Of a stretch of DNA of 64,000 nt, positions 44,745 through 56,453 are shown piece after piece (position 1 is the stretch's first letter; each line of letters starts with the position of its first letter). Both the position numbers and the translations under genes were made by a program. This stretch comes from Calonectria ilicicola (Eukaryota > Ascomycota > Sordariomycetes > Hypocreales > Nectriaceae), in contig CP085829.1 in assembly GCA_020809705.1 (NCBI GenBank), positions 6,696,001 through 6,760,000 of the forward strand. The letters are read 5' to 3'. The notes under the pieces are model-generated. The model saw nothing but the letters and a program-made list of their open reading frames with translations. It did not search any database and was not told where the DNA came from.

Positions 44745-46792
44745 GAACCTTCCAATATATATGGATTGGGGATAATATGTGTCTTGCACTGATAACGAAC
44801 CAATACTAGTTTACCAAGATGAAATCACTTTTAAAGAAAAGACCATCTAATTACTGTCGGTGAAATTTGACTAGTCCTTCATGATTTGTGAATATAATCA
44901 ATATATAGAAGCTATTGCTGGTGAATTTGGACTTGTTAAACTTTCTATCACGTTTTAGCTCGCTGTATTGAACTTTAGCTATCACACTTGCAGTGTTGGA
45001 GAAAAGAACAAGGTTAAAGCGTGTTCAATTTCGGTATTAGAGGAAAGTAAGGCCGGTCAATAATTCCTCTAGAAGCAATCATTGTAAAGACAACGGGAAA
45101 AATAGGATGTTTTAGCTCTGCTGTGCTAAGTCTGACCTGTAATATCGCGATATTGGCGCAAACACTGAATATGGCGTCGGGAGAGTCGCAGTGCTAGTGA
45201 CAGCCTCACCATGATGGAGCTTTTTTTTTTTTTTTTTGGTTATGGCAGTGACTCCATTAGGCTCTTTGACAGACAAGTAGCAGGACTTAGTACCTAGAGC
45301 TAGTCTAGGATTAGTGTGATGTTTGTTGGGGCAGTTCTTGTGTGCGGCTATTTGTGTAGTATTACTGGGTTACCTTTGGTAGCTGCCGTCGCTTGCGTTA
45401 CGGTTATTTCGCTAGATAAATAACAAACTACTCACTATTTAAATTCAAAATGATTTTTGCTTGCCATATCATTCAAGGAGAGCGATATTGTGAAAATATA
45501 TGTGGATTACAAGTGGCTGCCAATGAAGTTAGAAAGGCCGAGGTGATTCTCCTTGACAACTTTGGTCGATTCATCCTAGGAGCATGCCATGGCGCTATTG
45601 ATCATAATCATGCATAGGCCATGAATTTTAATATTGAGAGCATCGGGTGGCGTCTTTTTGCTTTGCTGTACTTAGTGTTTGCAGTCCTCATGGCAAAGCC
45701 TACTCGATGTCTCTCCCCTTTTTTACACATACCAATAATTGGGCGTGTTGCTAATTGATTTAACTTTTGATCAAATATACAACCACGAGAAGTGATGGGA
45801 AGTACAGATCGTTGATTGGAAGAGGGGAATCTCGTATTTTAGCCTCCACGTCCATATCGATCATTATGAGCGTTTGGAATAAGATCTAAGTCGCGGCGGC
45901 AGTTCTCAATATCGAAGTCATTACGTCAATAATGCATTATCACACTTGGCCATTGGGTCATAACGAGAGATTGAAAGAGCCTTAAATATTATGAAATAAA
46001 GAACAGTCGACTATGTGTTTTATAGATAGGCCAAGCTCCAATTGACTGTGGGGCTGCGACAATGCATTGAGGCCGTGAGGCCATTGAGGCTAGCCACAAC
46101 TGGTCTCCACATGCATGTCATACAAGTGAAGAGAATGATGTCACTGTTACAGCTATTGTGGAGAAAAAGCAAAAATTCACGAGTCTCATACTCTTGGCTG
46201 GATATTCAAGCTGAGGTCGGCCCGGTCTTTGCATTCTGAGATGCGATTGTGGGTCGGGTAACAATAGACTAACCTATTAACACAGACACGTCTTTCGAGG
46301 AAACTGGTTTAGTGATTTCTAAATTTAGACACAGAGTCATGTTGTGGAATGCGTAATTGAGTAATTAATTCACTATCGGGCCGTTCTTTGGCCCTAAAAG
46401 AGTCGATGTCTCAGGCAATAGAAAAGTTGACTAATAAAACGAGGACATCCAATGAGGTAGTTGGCATTTCATTTTGAATCACTCTCTTCCCCATTTATGT
46501 ATGTGATCATCTGAATACATTCAATCAAATTTTAATAGGTCCGATCATTCATCATTCAAGTAACACAGGCTAACTTCCAAGTTTCTAGTTTGGAATTCTC
46601 CATTTTTATCCTAAGGACATGAGAAAATGTCCTATAAATAATGGAGCTCCTCGCAATAACTCACTCTCTCAATAGCCCCATCTGCAAAATCCACACACGC
46701 ATTATTTGTCCTATTCAAGTTACCAACCCTCTCACTCATCGACTGTGAAGCAGTCTTTAGTTGTAGCTCAAGCCTACCTTTTGCTCGGCACA
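44745..46792. other. 2-kb AT-rich intergenic region with a T17 run
   Basis: No gene is supported. A run of 17 T lies at 45221-45237. A 65-codon frame at 46042-46239 is not convincing. The last 150 bp are pyrimidine-rich and contain a probable 5' leader for the cold-shock gene. Confidence 0.5.
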
Positions 46793-47068
46793 ATGGCTGC
46801 AACCGGCATAGTTAAATGGTTTAACAGCGAGAAAGGGTTCGGATATATCGAGCAAGACGGTGGTGGGCCTGATGTCTTTGCTCATTATTCAAACATTGCG
46901 GTAATTGAATCCTTATTTGAAGTCTCTCATGGGCTGTCTAGCGAATTGATCGGCTAACATTACCAAAAGGCCGAAGGATACAGGGAATTATACGAAGGTC
47001 AAAAGATTTAATTTGATACTACACAGGGGGAAAAGGGCTTAACGGCTGAGAATATCAGACCTATTTAA
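46793..47068 (+). pseudogene. Bacterial-type cold-shock domain protein with a premature stop
   Basis: RNA-binding cold-shock domain of the CspA type. From ATG 46793 it reads [20 protein letters not shown] (RNP1 KGFGYI), then [10 protein letters not shown] (RNP2 VFAHY). A 69-nt intron at 46901-46969 (branch GCTAAC) joins in phase to AEGYRELYEGQKI, then TAA at 47009-47011, then in the same frame FDTTQGEKGLTAENIRPI and a natural stop at 47066. The family has Glu at the stop position (KVEFDVTQG), so a single GAA to TAA change explains it. The truncated form lacks the last two beta strands. A 29-codon upstream extension to 46706 is possible but not needed. Family resemblance is to actinobacterial proteins, suggesting transfer followed by intron gain. 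Confidence 0.85.
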
Positions 47069-47676
47069 TAGTTTTGCTGTGATTTGGGAGGAATTGAGTT
47101 TATTCTGCCTGAATAATCACAGTTTATTGCATTCTAGGAAGTCTAAACACTTACCCGCCTATCAACCATTCTTTCTGCATACGGACTCTATCTCTTTCTA
47201 AGAACCAGTCTTGAAAAACCAGTCTGGTTCAATGTTCTTGATAATGTGACTAGTAAACTATGATACATCTGCAATATGCAGAGATGGCAATACTATTACA
47301 TGCAACCGTCTCACGATGGCTTCGTAAACATTGGATGAGCATTATTGCCCCCGATTTTCCGACACTCAACATACTTTATACTTGCTCCTTTAAGTTTCAT
47401 TCTCACGACCCATGTAAACCGTGTGAAGCCTTTAGAAGCCATGGGTTTCGCCACACGAACCTAACGTATCCTGCATGGGCACAAGTTGATGTGCAACGAA
47501 GAATGAAGCCATCCCTACAACCAAGATTAGGGTAGTGAACAGTCAGTTTTGGAATGAAGTCGATGCTCAGAATCCTATTTTATTAGACGAGATTGATGCT
47601 CCTGGAGGAAGAATCGCTAGGGGTCATCCGATGGGAGGATGGATATTTCCTCAATCTGAATGGCAACAAATGTTCT
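47069..47676. other. Intergenic region
   Basis: A 608-bp gap. A 91-codon frame at 47260-47535 has no recognisable motif. Nothing else is seen. Confidence 0.4.
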
Positions 47677-48600
47677 TTAGCCCTGTAACATATTGCTCAT
47701 GGTATCTATGACTTCGTCAACTGTCTTGGCAAAGATGCTAACATGGCCGTCAGTATCCGAAACCCTTAGCTCTGAACCGGAGATCAGCGAGACAGCTTTC
47801 CGAGCCATTCCAACAGGCCAATTCGCGTCCAATTCACCATGCCACATTACCAATGTACCGTGCTTGATGAAGATGTCCGCTACTTCAAAGCCCCAGTCAT
47901 TGGAAACCAAGTTTGTTTCCAACGCTGCACCTCGGCTTCCATTTTGTAATGCTACTCTGGAATCTTCGACTAATATCGTCTTGATACACTTTTCATTCGT
48001 GTCCCATACAGCACGATCAACCTCTGGTCTAGAATCAAAGGTTTTGGTTAAAAAGTCCTCTAGTTTTTCAGGATGATCTCTGTCTCTTGCAATTGATCCC
48101 AAAATATACTCGAGAGTTTTCTCGACCAGCCAGGTGGTCCATCCACCAACAGTAAAGAGCAATCGGGTTTCAAACGCCATTCCATTCCATCCTAAAGAGG
48201 CTGGATACACACCAGCGACAATACCTCCTCCCAAACATCGTGTATTCGGGAGCTGATGAATGCATGCTAGAACGTAAGGTCCACCGCCAGAGACTCCCAA
48301 CACACCAAAGACCTCGATACCGAGGTGATCAGCAAGGGCGATTAGTTTAGGAGGCCAATCGAGAATGCGAAAGCTTGGTTGAAAAGTAGAATAACCCATC
48401 CCTGGGCGGTCTACGCTGATGATCTGGATATTGGAGCGCATAGCAGAGTGATCGTAGATGCTTCCTTCGATGTGACTACCAGGAAGGCCATGGTGGAAAA
48501 AAAGTGTGTGTGGCGCATTTCTATTTCCATATATTTTGTAGTGGAGGACGTTTCCATCGGAATAAGTGAAGCTCTCTCCAGGAGCTGCAATATTGGCCAT
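47677..48600 (-). CDS. Alpha/beta hydrolase, 307 aa
   Basis: Serine hydrolase of the alpha/beta fold. The start at 48600 (MANIAAPGESFTYSDG) is preferred; an in-frame ATG at 48744 would add 48 residues with no conserved look. HHGLPGS is the oxyanion segment, VDRPGMGYS follows strand 4, GVLGVSGGGPYVLA is the nucleophile elbow (Ser in GVSGG), HGELDANWPV offers the acid and DTDGHVS the His. No introns, signal peptide or targeting signal. Members with this HHGxPGS/GVSGGGPY pattern are common and mostly uncharacterised in fungi; small esters or epoxides are possible substrates. Confidence 0.88.
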   Translation of the reverse strand: MANIAAPGESFTYSDGNVLHYKIYGNRNAPHTLFFHHGLPGSHIEGSIYDHSAMRSNIQIISVDRPGMGYSTFQPSFRILDWPPKLIALADHLGIEVFGVLGVSGGGPYVLACIHQLPNTRCLGGGIVAGVYPASLGWNGMAFETRLLFTVGGWTTWLVEKTLEYILGSIARDRDHPEKLEDFLTKTFDSRPEVDRAVWDTNEKCIKTILVEDSRVALQNGSRGAALETNLVSNDWGFEVADIFIKHGTLVMWHGELDANWPVGMARKAVSLISGSELRVSDTDGHVSIFAKTVDEVIDTMSNMLQG

Positions 48601-49590
48601 TTTCCAAGGCTGGTTTAGTTGATCGTGGTCAGTGGAATGAACAGGCAAAATGGTTTGCCGAGCCTGATTTAAGACACACTCTCGTCGCCCCTTTTTTTCT
48701 TTGCCAAGGTCAAGGCATTCCGGCAGGGCCGTCCCGAGACCCACTTATTGTTCAATGGCGCTTTTGTGCTGAGCAGATTGGCTGCTAACCACCAAACATT
48801 AAATTAGCTGGTAACCGAATTTTGAAGTACCAGTATTTTTGGACCCCCAGTAGTTATGAAAATGTGTGATGATCTTAATAATATATCTCCTCATCAAACC
48901 ATGAAGGATTGTCAATGCGGATTACTGCCTCGGGCATGAGGCAAGCACTTAGATACCTCATACTTATTCTTATTATGCATGTGCTTTGTATCGCTCCCAA
49001 TTCGCGGTCGACTGCATTCTTATGTCGCGTACTTCTTCTTGCCTGTGATCACACATTACTCCAAAATGGTCAAAAAGCATGAAGTCTTAATTCCCCAATA
49101 TCACTGAACCATCAATCACTATGATTCTGCACAGCACGCTTGCCCAGACATAAAATCCCATTCCCTCGGCCAAAGCACCATATTTGAAGCTATGGAGACA
49201 GTTTGCCCCCCCTGAAACCCCCTTGCCAAGTTCTGGCCTGTCGGCTGGGCTTCGGGCCGTCCTCCGACGCCGGTCTCAGCTTTTGTGAAGAGATGATGCA
49301 TATCCCACTCTACTCTTTGGGCCGATAACATTCCCGTGAGCTGTCATGTGGGGAGAAGCAGCGCATATAACACGTTGATCATGTTAAAGGGAATGCAACA
49401 AGGGAACTATGTCGTATGTTAGAATTATCGGCAAATCAACATACTTGTCCATTGGCAATTTCAAGGGTAAATCAGTATATAATGTCATGTCATGTAACCA
49501 CCTTTTCTATCCTTGGAGAAGTCATGCAAGTTTAATTCAAAATCATCTGAAAGTAATTGATCCAACAAAAACAAAACAAAACTATCCATC
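48601..49590. promoter_or_regulatory. Divergent intergenic region, hydrolase / decarboxylase
   Basis: About 1 kb between divergently transcribed genes. A minus frame at 49119-49331 and plus frame at 49409-49756 are not supported; the latter overlaps the true decarboxylase start in another frame. Confidence 0.4.
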
Positions 49591-52500
49591 ATGTCGGAGG
49601 TATCTAAGGATGTGCGTGACGACGAGTTCGATGCTATTCACGCCTACTTCATCGGACCAAAGGGTTCAAATCTTCCCGATTTCAGAGCCAACATCAACAC
49701 GATCCTGGATGAATTACTTGCTGCAAGACAAAGTTATTACCCTGAGGATCAAGTAATATCCCAATTCACTAACCAGACCTCTTTCAATGCACTGACTCTG
49801 AGCAGGCTTTCCTTTCGAAAGAATACCGCCGTTCCCCCGTGTTTCTCAAGGCGAGATCTGATCTTCGTCTTGCCACCGAAAAGGTTGCACAGCTTCTTGG
49901 CGAGCACTCAGCACCTTTTTGGTCGCCCCGTTATGAAGCCCACATGTGCACTGACTTGACCATGTCGTCTCTGCTTGGGTACTTCATGACCATGCTGTAC
50001 AACCCGAACAATGTCGCCCTCGAAGCAAGTCCAATGACAACCCTAGTTGAGCTTCGAGTTGGTCAGCAGTTGTCCAAATTGTTCGGGTATAATATTGATG
50101 CACAGAAATCTCCACTTTCATGGGGACACATTACCTGTGACGGGACAATTGCAAACCTCGAGTCTATCTGGGTCGGTCCGTAGTTCCACCCCTCTCAAAA
50201 GCCCCTCTACTTGAAACGAGTTGACGAGGTATGAGTGCTAACATGTGGCGTGATAGCACGAAACCTGAAATTCTACCCACTGAGTCTCTCTCTTGCACTA
50301 AGAAAGGGGAAGCTTCGATTCATCGCCGAGAAGTTCTATGCACCATCCTGCCAACACTCATCTAAGACGCTGTTCAAGGAACTCACAGGGTGGGATCTCC
50401 TAAATTTGCGTTCTGATGTCATCCTTGATCTGCCAGATGAGCTGAACAAGAAATTTGGTATCACAAGTAAATTCCTGGAGAGCGCTCTCAATGAGTACAA
50501 CATTCAGACCATTGGTCGCGAGGTATTACAAAAGGAGTTCGATATCGTAAATCCGATCAAATATTTCGTGAGCAAGACACGCCATTATTCCTGGCCAAAA
50601 GGAGTCGGTAAGTAATACACTCCGTGGTGATACAAAGTTTTAAGCTGACATAGATGATTTGTAGCGATTGCTGGCCTCGGCTCGGGAAATGTTGTTGGTG
50701 TTGATGTCAACAATAGCGCTCAAATCGACATCAAGGTATTGGAAGATCATCTGCACGAATGTGTCAAAACCAAGACAGCCGTCTTTGCGGTAGTTGCCAT
50801 TATTGGGTCGACCGAAGAGGGTGCGGTTGACAGACTGACTGAGATACTGCGTCTGCGAAAGAAATTCCAGGAGGAGTATGGTCTATCATTCCTCGTTCAT
50901 GCTGATGCTGCTTGGGGAGGCTACTTTGCTACAATGGTGAACCCCGAAAGACGCTACAGCGTTGAGGGTTATAGTTCCACCAAGCCCGAGCCGGAGTGGT
51001 ACTTGGACCCCAAGACTGTCGAGGACATCAAGGCCATGGCTGATGCCGACTCGATTACTGTTGATCCCCACAAAGCTGGTTACATTCCGTATCCCGCTGG
51101 AAGCCTGGTATACCGAGACGGAAGAATGAGGCACCTGGTCACATGGTCGGGGCCTTATCTTTCTCAAGGGTCTGCTGAAAATATTGGCGTTTACGGAGTT
51201 GAGGGCAGGTAAAATCACTCACCTTGGCACAATTTATTTTGTGAGACATCAGCTAATCAATATTTAACCCTAGTAAACCTGGTGCCTCGGCCATGTCGGC
51301 TTGGTTCTCCAACCAAACCATTGGCTTGAACCATCAAGGCTACGGCAAGTTGCTTGGCGAGGCGACTTTTACGAGTGCTAGGGTAAGTTTGAAAATCTAT
51401 TATACTAAATACTGTTCGCACTGACAGGGTCCAGCTGTCGGCGCACTATGCAACCATGATCAACGACGACTTCATCTGCGTCCCATTCAACATGCTTCCA
51501 GCTGAGAATGGAGGCGCCAGGAGATTTTTGTCCACCCCAGTAGAGAACCAAAGAAAGAAAATTAAGGATCTTATCATTGGAAAGGAAGATTCGGAGATCT
51601 TTGCCTCAGAAGACGCCATGAAAATCATCCGCGACCTTGGATCTGACACTAACATAAACTGCTTTGCACTCAATTGGAAGGACAAAGAAGGGAACATCAA
51701 CACCGACTTGGAGGAAGCGAACTATCTCATGAAGAGAGTCGTAGACCGATTGTCTATTACCTCTGCGAACACTGATCCCACCACCATCCCTATCTTCTTG
51801 ACATCGACTCAGTTCTTACCTGAAGACTATGGCAAATGTGCCAAGAATTTTATGGAGAGAATGGGGGTCGAGCAATGTGACCAGAGCCTTTTCGTTATTC
51901 GAAATGTCGTCATGAGCCCATTCCCAACTCGCAAGGGCTTTATTTCTAAGCTTATGGCCGATCTGGAGAAGGTCATCAAAGAAGAAGTTGATATTGTTCG
52001 GAAGAGAAACAAATCTGGTGAAAAGAAGCTTCATTTTCACGTACAGGGTTCACCAGACGCTCCGCAAGTGTTTTTAGTATTTGGGGCTTCTTTTCACACT
52101 GTTACAAGACGACAGCAGGTTATACTTTCAGCAACTCTTGACAAAACATTGCAAACGTTCTATAGGAAGAGACTAGCTGAGAGCGCTGATAGCATTGTCA
52201 TGATAGAGACAAATGAGAAACGATACATCAAAGATGTCGTAAACGAAATCGAATCTGCTCGAGGTGGGATCGAAATGACGGTTATTATGTACGAAAAGGG
52301 GTTGAAGTAAGTACTTTTACTGACAGGCTGCTTAGACAATTATACTGAAAATCTATAGGAAATATGAGGGGCAAGAAGGAACAATCACTCTCAATTCAAT
52401 GATCAAGAGCCGGCCACTCAATTCGATCCATCGTGATCCCGAGTATCCGGACAAATTCATGCCCTTCTACCTTTACGGCTCAGAGAAGGAAGTACATATT

Positions 52501-52944
52501 TCCCACATGCTTGTCAAGTCACCCAACATCACCCTCGCTGCCAGCAATGTGAAATTTGCTACTAGTCTCCCTCCAGATGTCACTAGGCTTCTTCCGAAGG
52601 GATTGATTCTTGGCTTGTCCGAGATTCCCGAGGCTTCTATGCAACCTTTCGCCGAGCATAACAAAGACCTTGCAGAGAATTTTTTCTTTCGCCAGGGGGA
52701 ATCTTTCAAAATTGAGATCTGGAAAGATCTCAAGGACGCCGATGCGAAGGGACCTGGTTTACTTGAAAATATGGGCACTCCCTTGTACGAAGGAGAGATG
52801 AGTCTTGGAGCGAATGTGTTGGTGGATTCTGAAGGACCCAATGAGGATAAACTCAAAGAAAAGAAGATCGAATCTGACACTTGGCAAAAGAAGTTGGACG
52901 AGGTTGGGAGCATGTTGGATGGTACTTACACTTGTAGAGACTAG
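49591..52944 (+). CDS. Group II PLP-dependent amino-acid decarboxylase, 997 aa
   Basis: Pyridoxal-phosphate decarboxylase resembling tyrosine/aromatic or glutamate decarboxylases. Seven exons join in frame: 49591-49752, 49806-50175, 50257-50607, 50665-51208, 51274-51382, 51435-52306, 52359-52944 (998 codons with stop). APFWSPRYEAHMCTD and LSWGHITCDGTIANLES are the N-terminal substrate and cofactor region, FLVHADAAWGGYF holds the Asp that pairs with the pyridine nitrogen, and SITVDPHKAGYIPYP the Schiff-base Lys. About 350 residues after the core are unlike classical enzymes, and no second catalytic motif is visible there. Fungal members of about this length are known from genome surveys and usually called L-tyrosine decarboxylase-like. 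Cytosolic by absence of signals. No obvious pathway partners adjoin. Confidence 0.9.
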
Positions 52945-53213
52945 AATGCTGAATACTCTAATTCATTAAAAATATTAGAGCCATTAAGGCTGAAATTTAT
53001 TTGCACTACTCTCTGAGAAAAACAACGTGTTAAGTATAAAATAAAGCACTGTCGAGATAAAAAGAGTAATTCATGCTATAATGTAACTAAAACACAGTGG
53101 AAATGGTGGTTTCGCACCTGAAACTAACCACCATGAACGTGAAGTGAATTTGTTCATCAAGAAAAGTGAAAAAATAGCCTGAAAAACCGAAACCAAAGTT
53201 AGCTGGCAGCTAG

Positions 53214-53744
53214 GTGATTATATGTAGTCTAAGCACAGAATTTAACCAACTAAATTGGTGCATTCAATTGGCCAGAAACTCAATCAACTTGAAACTCAAA
53301 GCTTGGTTTTTGGAGTCCTACTCAGATCAAGCGCTCTCTAAACTCTCCAAAGATAATAAAAGTTTATCTATTAGGTTATTGACAGCTACCAAGAACTCTC
53401 AGCGAATATGGGAAAATTTCGATGGGGTAAGTGATGATCAAGAGAGCCTAGGCAATCTCATAGAAGAAGTAGAATATAAAAAGAAATGCCACCACGGTAT
53501 TTCCGATAGTACGATCATGCATAGCTGCGAACCGAGCTGGGAGGTTTGTTCAGATGATATAGCAGATGAACATTGCACCCCCAGTGGCCGACCGGATCAA
53601 AGTAAAAGCTCGGCTGCTCGGGATTGCTGCAACGTATTTCTTGAGAGCTTTGGCCTGGAAAAGGATATCAGCGACGTAATTATGCTATGCAGAGAATGTG
53701 AAAGACATATCACCGTGATGAATATTTGTGATGAATCGAAATAA
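53214..53744 (+). CDS. Hypothetical protein, 176 aa
   Basis: An uninterrupted 176-codon frame 270 bp downstream of the decarboxylase on the same strand. The product is Ser- and Cys-rich, helical at first (SINLKLKAWFLESYSDQALSKL) and ends in CRECERHITVMNICDESK. No family recognised and no signal peptide. It might be a real small gene or a relic; codon length alone supports it. Confidence 0.35.
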   Translation: MIICSLSTEFNQLNWCIQLARNSINLKLKAWFLESYSDQALSKLSKDNKSLSIRLLTATKNSQRIWENFDGVSDDQESLGNLIEEVEYKKKCHHGISDSTIMHSCEPSWEVCSDDIADEHCTPSGRPDQSKSSAARDCCNVFLESFGLEKDISDVIMLCRECERHITVMNICDESK

Positions 53745-54520
53745 AAGTCTAGGATGATGTGGGTAAACGAAGCTGAGTTGATGTTGTGTTTCTAATCTGA
53801 TATGACTCTTTTGTTAATGAGAGCAAATTGGTCTCATATATAGTAGATGCAATTTGTTAATGTCCTGGACCCAAAATGTGTTAGGATTAGAGAGGCCGTA
53901 AGCTATTAGGGGCTCTTGTCTTGTGTCCTGTGATATTTTAAAATCGCTGCCGCCCAAGAATGAAGGAAGCCCTATCACCCTTTACTTAGAAGTTTCGGCT
54001 ATTGTGAAATGATGATTGGCAAATGACTGATTGTTGGTTTAGCCAGGTTAGTTGTGTTGGCTCTAAGATGTGGCAGTCCCCAATGTCTACACTATGCATT
54101 GTCTGAAATGAATTCCACTTGTTGGTGTGATACTTGGCCATTTTGGTTATTATGAACTGATGATTGATGGATGGCGGATTGTTGGTTACCTTGATTATGT
54201 TAGTGTGTCCATTGTACTCACACTCCTCGGCTTATGCCATGAGCCTCTAAATAACACGGATTCCCCGAAACATGTTGATTCCAGCGTGTGATGAAGCAGG
54301 TCACATGTTCAATACGGTAGTTCACCGAACTTGATTCGCTCACTCTCACAGTGCTTTTCAACTAGTGAGATATGCTAGAAAGAACAAGTATGCCTTGCCT
54401 GATGATGCCCGGATTATTCTTTTTCCGGATTAAGATTTTAGGATTTCAAGTCGCATCTTGAACATCTCTTTTATTTCGTCATCCTCATGAAACACGAACA
54501 TCAACCCCAATTTACACGCA
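53745..54520. repeat. Intergenic region with an imperfect direct repeat, period 148 bp
   Basis: The 40 bases from 54001 match those from 54149 at 31 of 40 positions, ending in GATTGTTGGTT in both. No coding feature is seen in this gap. It includes the promoter of the kinase-like gene. Confidence 0.55.
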
Positions 54521-55465
54521 ATGGCTCGGTATGAGGAGAATAAGATATTGAATCTTTCAGTTGACTTTGAATCTCGGAAATACCGCATCAAAGTTCAAAT
54601 CCGCAAACTTATTACTCCATTCACACTATCAGTAGCAATGGTGGTTGACATCTTGGAAGCCAACTACAGTGTTTCACTACCTGAAAGAGCATTTCTCAAA
54701 CTCTATGATCGAAGATTTTCCGATAATCTTCGGGAGCAATGGGATGCTCCAAAATGGACGATCGAGCTTGAGAGGGACCTCCATGACGCAGCATTGACTG
54801 GAAAAGCAAATAGCTTTCTGGATCGGGCCCGTGATAAAGATACCGAGTTCGATGAGTCTTGCAGTGATGCAGAGAAGGAGGTGCATCTTTGGGACATACT
54901 GAATGATGATTTCAAGAATGAAATGAGAGCATACAAGGAACTGCAGAAGCATCAAGGCACTCTCATTCCGATGTTTTATTCCAGTGTTGTTTTTCACACC
55001 GCCTCAAATGAGTCACTTGGTGACTGGACAGGACTTGTTCAAATTCCTGGCATTCTGATTGAGTTTCTTGATGGATTTAACGCCTCAGAGATTGACCAAC
55101 ACACGCCCCGCTGTGATTGGAACTACTTGGTCAACCGAGCAGCAAATATTGTTGGAGATGTTTTGCACCGTAGCAAGGTTATAAATGGGGATGTAAGACC
55201 AGAGAATATGATTGTTTGTCAGGATGAAAGAAATGACCGAGGATATCGCCTTGTGATGATTGACTTTGGGCAATGTCGCTTCCGCACAAACGAAACGGAT
55301 GCGGAATGGGGTTTAGAGAAGCACCGTCAAGATGAAGAGGGGGCAATGGGTGTTGTTATGCGAATAAAGCTTAAGAAAAATGCTGGTTTTGAGGCCGAAT
55401 TTAACTACCCATGGACATGGAGGGAATTTGCTGAGCGAGAAGTAGTGAAAATAGATAGAAAGTAA
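54521..55465 (+). CDS. Protein-kinase-like fold protein, 314 aa
   Basis: Intronless. The fold is suggested by FLKLYDRRF (a possible strand-3 Lys), NEMRAYKELQKHQG (possible helix-C Glu), IEFLDGF (hinge), VINGDVRPENMIV (catalytic loop; Asn replaces the His of HRD/HGD, the Asp stays, and Asn in PEN can bind metal) and VMIDFGQCR (DFG). This matches lineage-expanded fungal kinase-like proteins close to the aminoglycoside-phosphotransferase group. An insert around 95-125 is charged. The retained Asp, Asn and DFG suggest possible activity, but the substrate is unknown. It has no clear operon-like partner. Confidence 0.7.
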   Translation: MARYEENKILNLSVDFESRKYRIKVQIRKLITPFTLSVAMVVDILEANYSVSLPERAFLKLYDRRFSDNLREQWDAPKWTIELERDLHDAALTGKANSFLDRARDKDTEFDESCSDAEKEVHLWDILNDDFKNEMRAYKELQKHQGTLIPMFYSSVVFHTASNESLGDWTGLVQIPGILIEFLDGFNASEIDQHTPRCDWNYLVNRAANIVGDVLHRSKVINGDVRPENMIVCQDERNDRGYRLVMIDFGQCRFRTNETDAEWGLEKHRQDEEGAMGVVMRIKLKKNAGFEAEFNYPWTWREFAEREVVKIDRK

Positions 55466-56075
55466 ATTAAGCTTGATTTAATAGCTAAGTGGGGATATTT
55501 ACAATGCAAGTGTGGTTTTATTTTGGTAAATCGTGGGCTCAACCAAGAGGGAGCTCCGGGGCCACAACGGCGGCAGATACAACTAGGTGCAAGTGTAGTA
55601 TTCAATCAATGCAATAGGTTCGTCCAAAGCACCAATACCTTGAATAAGTTGAAACTTTATGATTCTTATGAGCACCTGGGAACTGAAAGATGACATAAAA
55701 ATCAACTACCGAGTTTTTGATAGCAGCTGACATTGACAAGAACGATCATTTATCAAAATAGCCTAGCGGCATTCATTTTCTCCTTAACATATCCCGAAAT
55801 AAATTGTGTTATGTGAGAAGGTATTTCATATGATGTGCCGGTATTCATTGAGATAATACCAACACTCTGATGTCCATGACCCGTTATGCTCGACTGCTAA
55901 TAACTTGTTCATTTGCCGTCAAGTAGCTTCAATACTCTGTATCTACGCTTATATATTCTAGGCACATGGCCAGCTTCATGGCGGCCCCTAATTCTAATTC
56001 TCTTAAGCCTTGCCTAAAAAAAGTTCTGTTCCGCCATTAGAACTCAGAGCTATCATAGAATGACATATCTCGCTG
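55466..56075. other. Convergent intergenic region
   Basis: A 610-bp AT-rich gap between the kinase-like gene and the ABM gene. No feature is seen. Confidence 0.5.
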
Positions 56076-56453
56076 TCATTTCTTCATCGGAAGAAATTGG
56101 GTCACAACCTTGATAGAGGGCGGCTTTGCAAACATATTAGATGCAGAAAACGCTTGAAATTCTGATGAATTTGTATGTTGTTCAAAAGCATCACGGCCCG
56201 TGTATCGTTCATACACGTAGTAGACTGTCGGTTCCTCTGGAGTGCGGCAAACTACAAGGTCTAGAACACCGGGTTCCGATTCTGAGAGAATATTGAGCCG
56301 CTGCATGTAATTTTCAACTTCTTCAACATATTCAGGCTTCGCATAGACCTGAGAGCGTAAGTTGAATAATTCAATTGACATTGGTTAGATTCTACTTACG
56401 ATTCCAAATATGATGAATTCTTCATCTGGGACAGGAGGTAATTCGATTGACAT
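56076..56453 (-). CDS. Antibiotic biosynthesis monooxygenase (ABM) domain protein, 108 aa
   Basis: Small dimeric ferredoxin-like-fold protein; family members are cofactor-free quinone-forming monooxygenases or stress proteins. Exons 56453-56400 and 56348-56076 join in phase across a 51-nt intron and give 109 codons with stop. The start MSIELPPVPDEEFIIFGI is on the first exon; the intron by chance contains another MSIEL-coding stretch, which can mislead start choice. Core features are VYAKPEYVEEVENYM, LNILSESEPGVLDLVV and YVYERYTGRDAFEQHTNSSEF, the typical ABM order with the conserved His. It is 651 bp from the SnoaL-like gene on the same strand. Confidence 0.85.
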
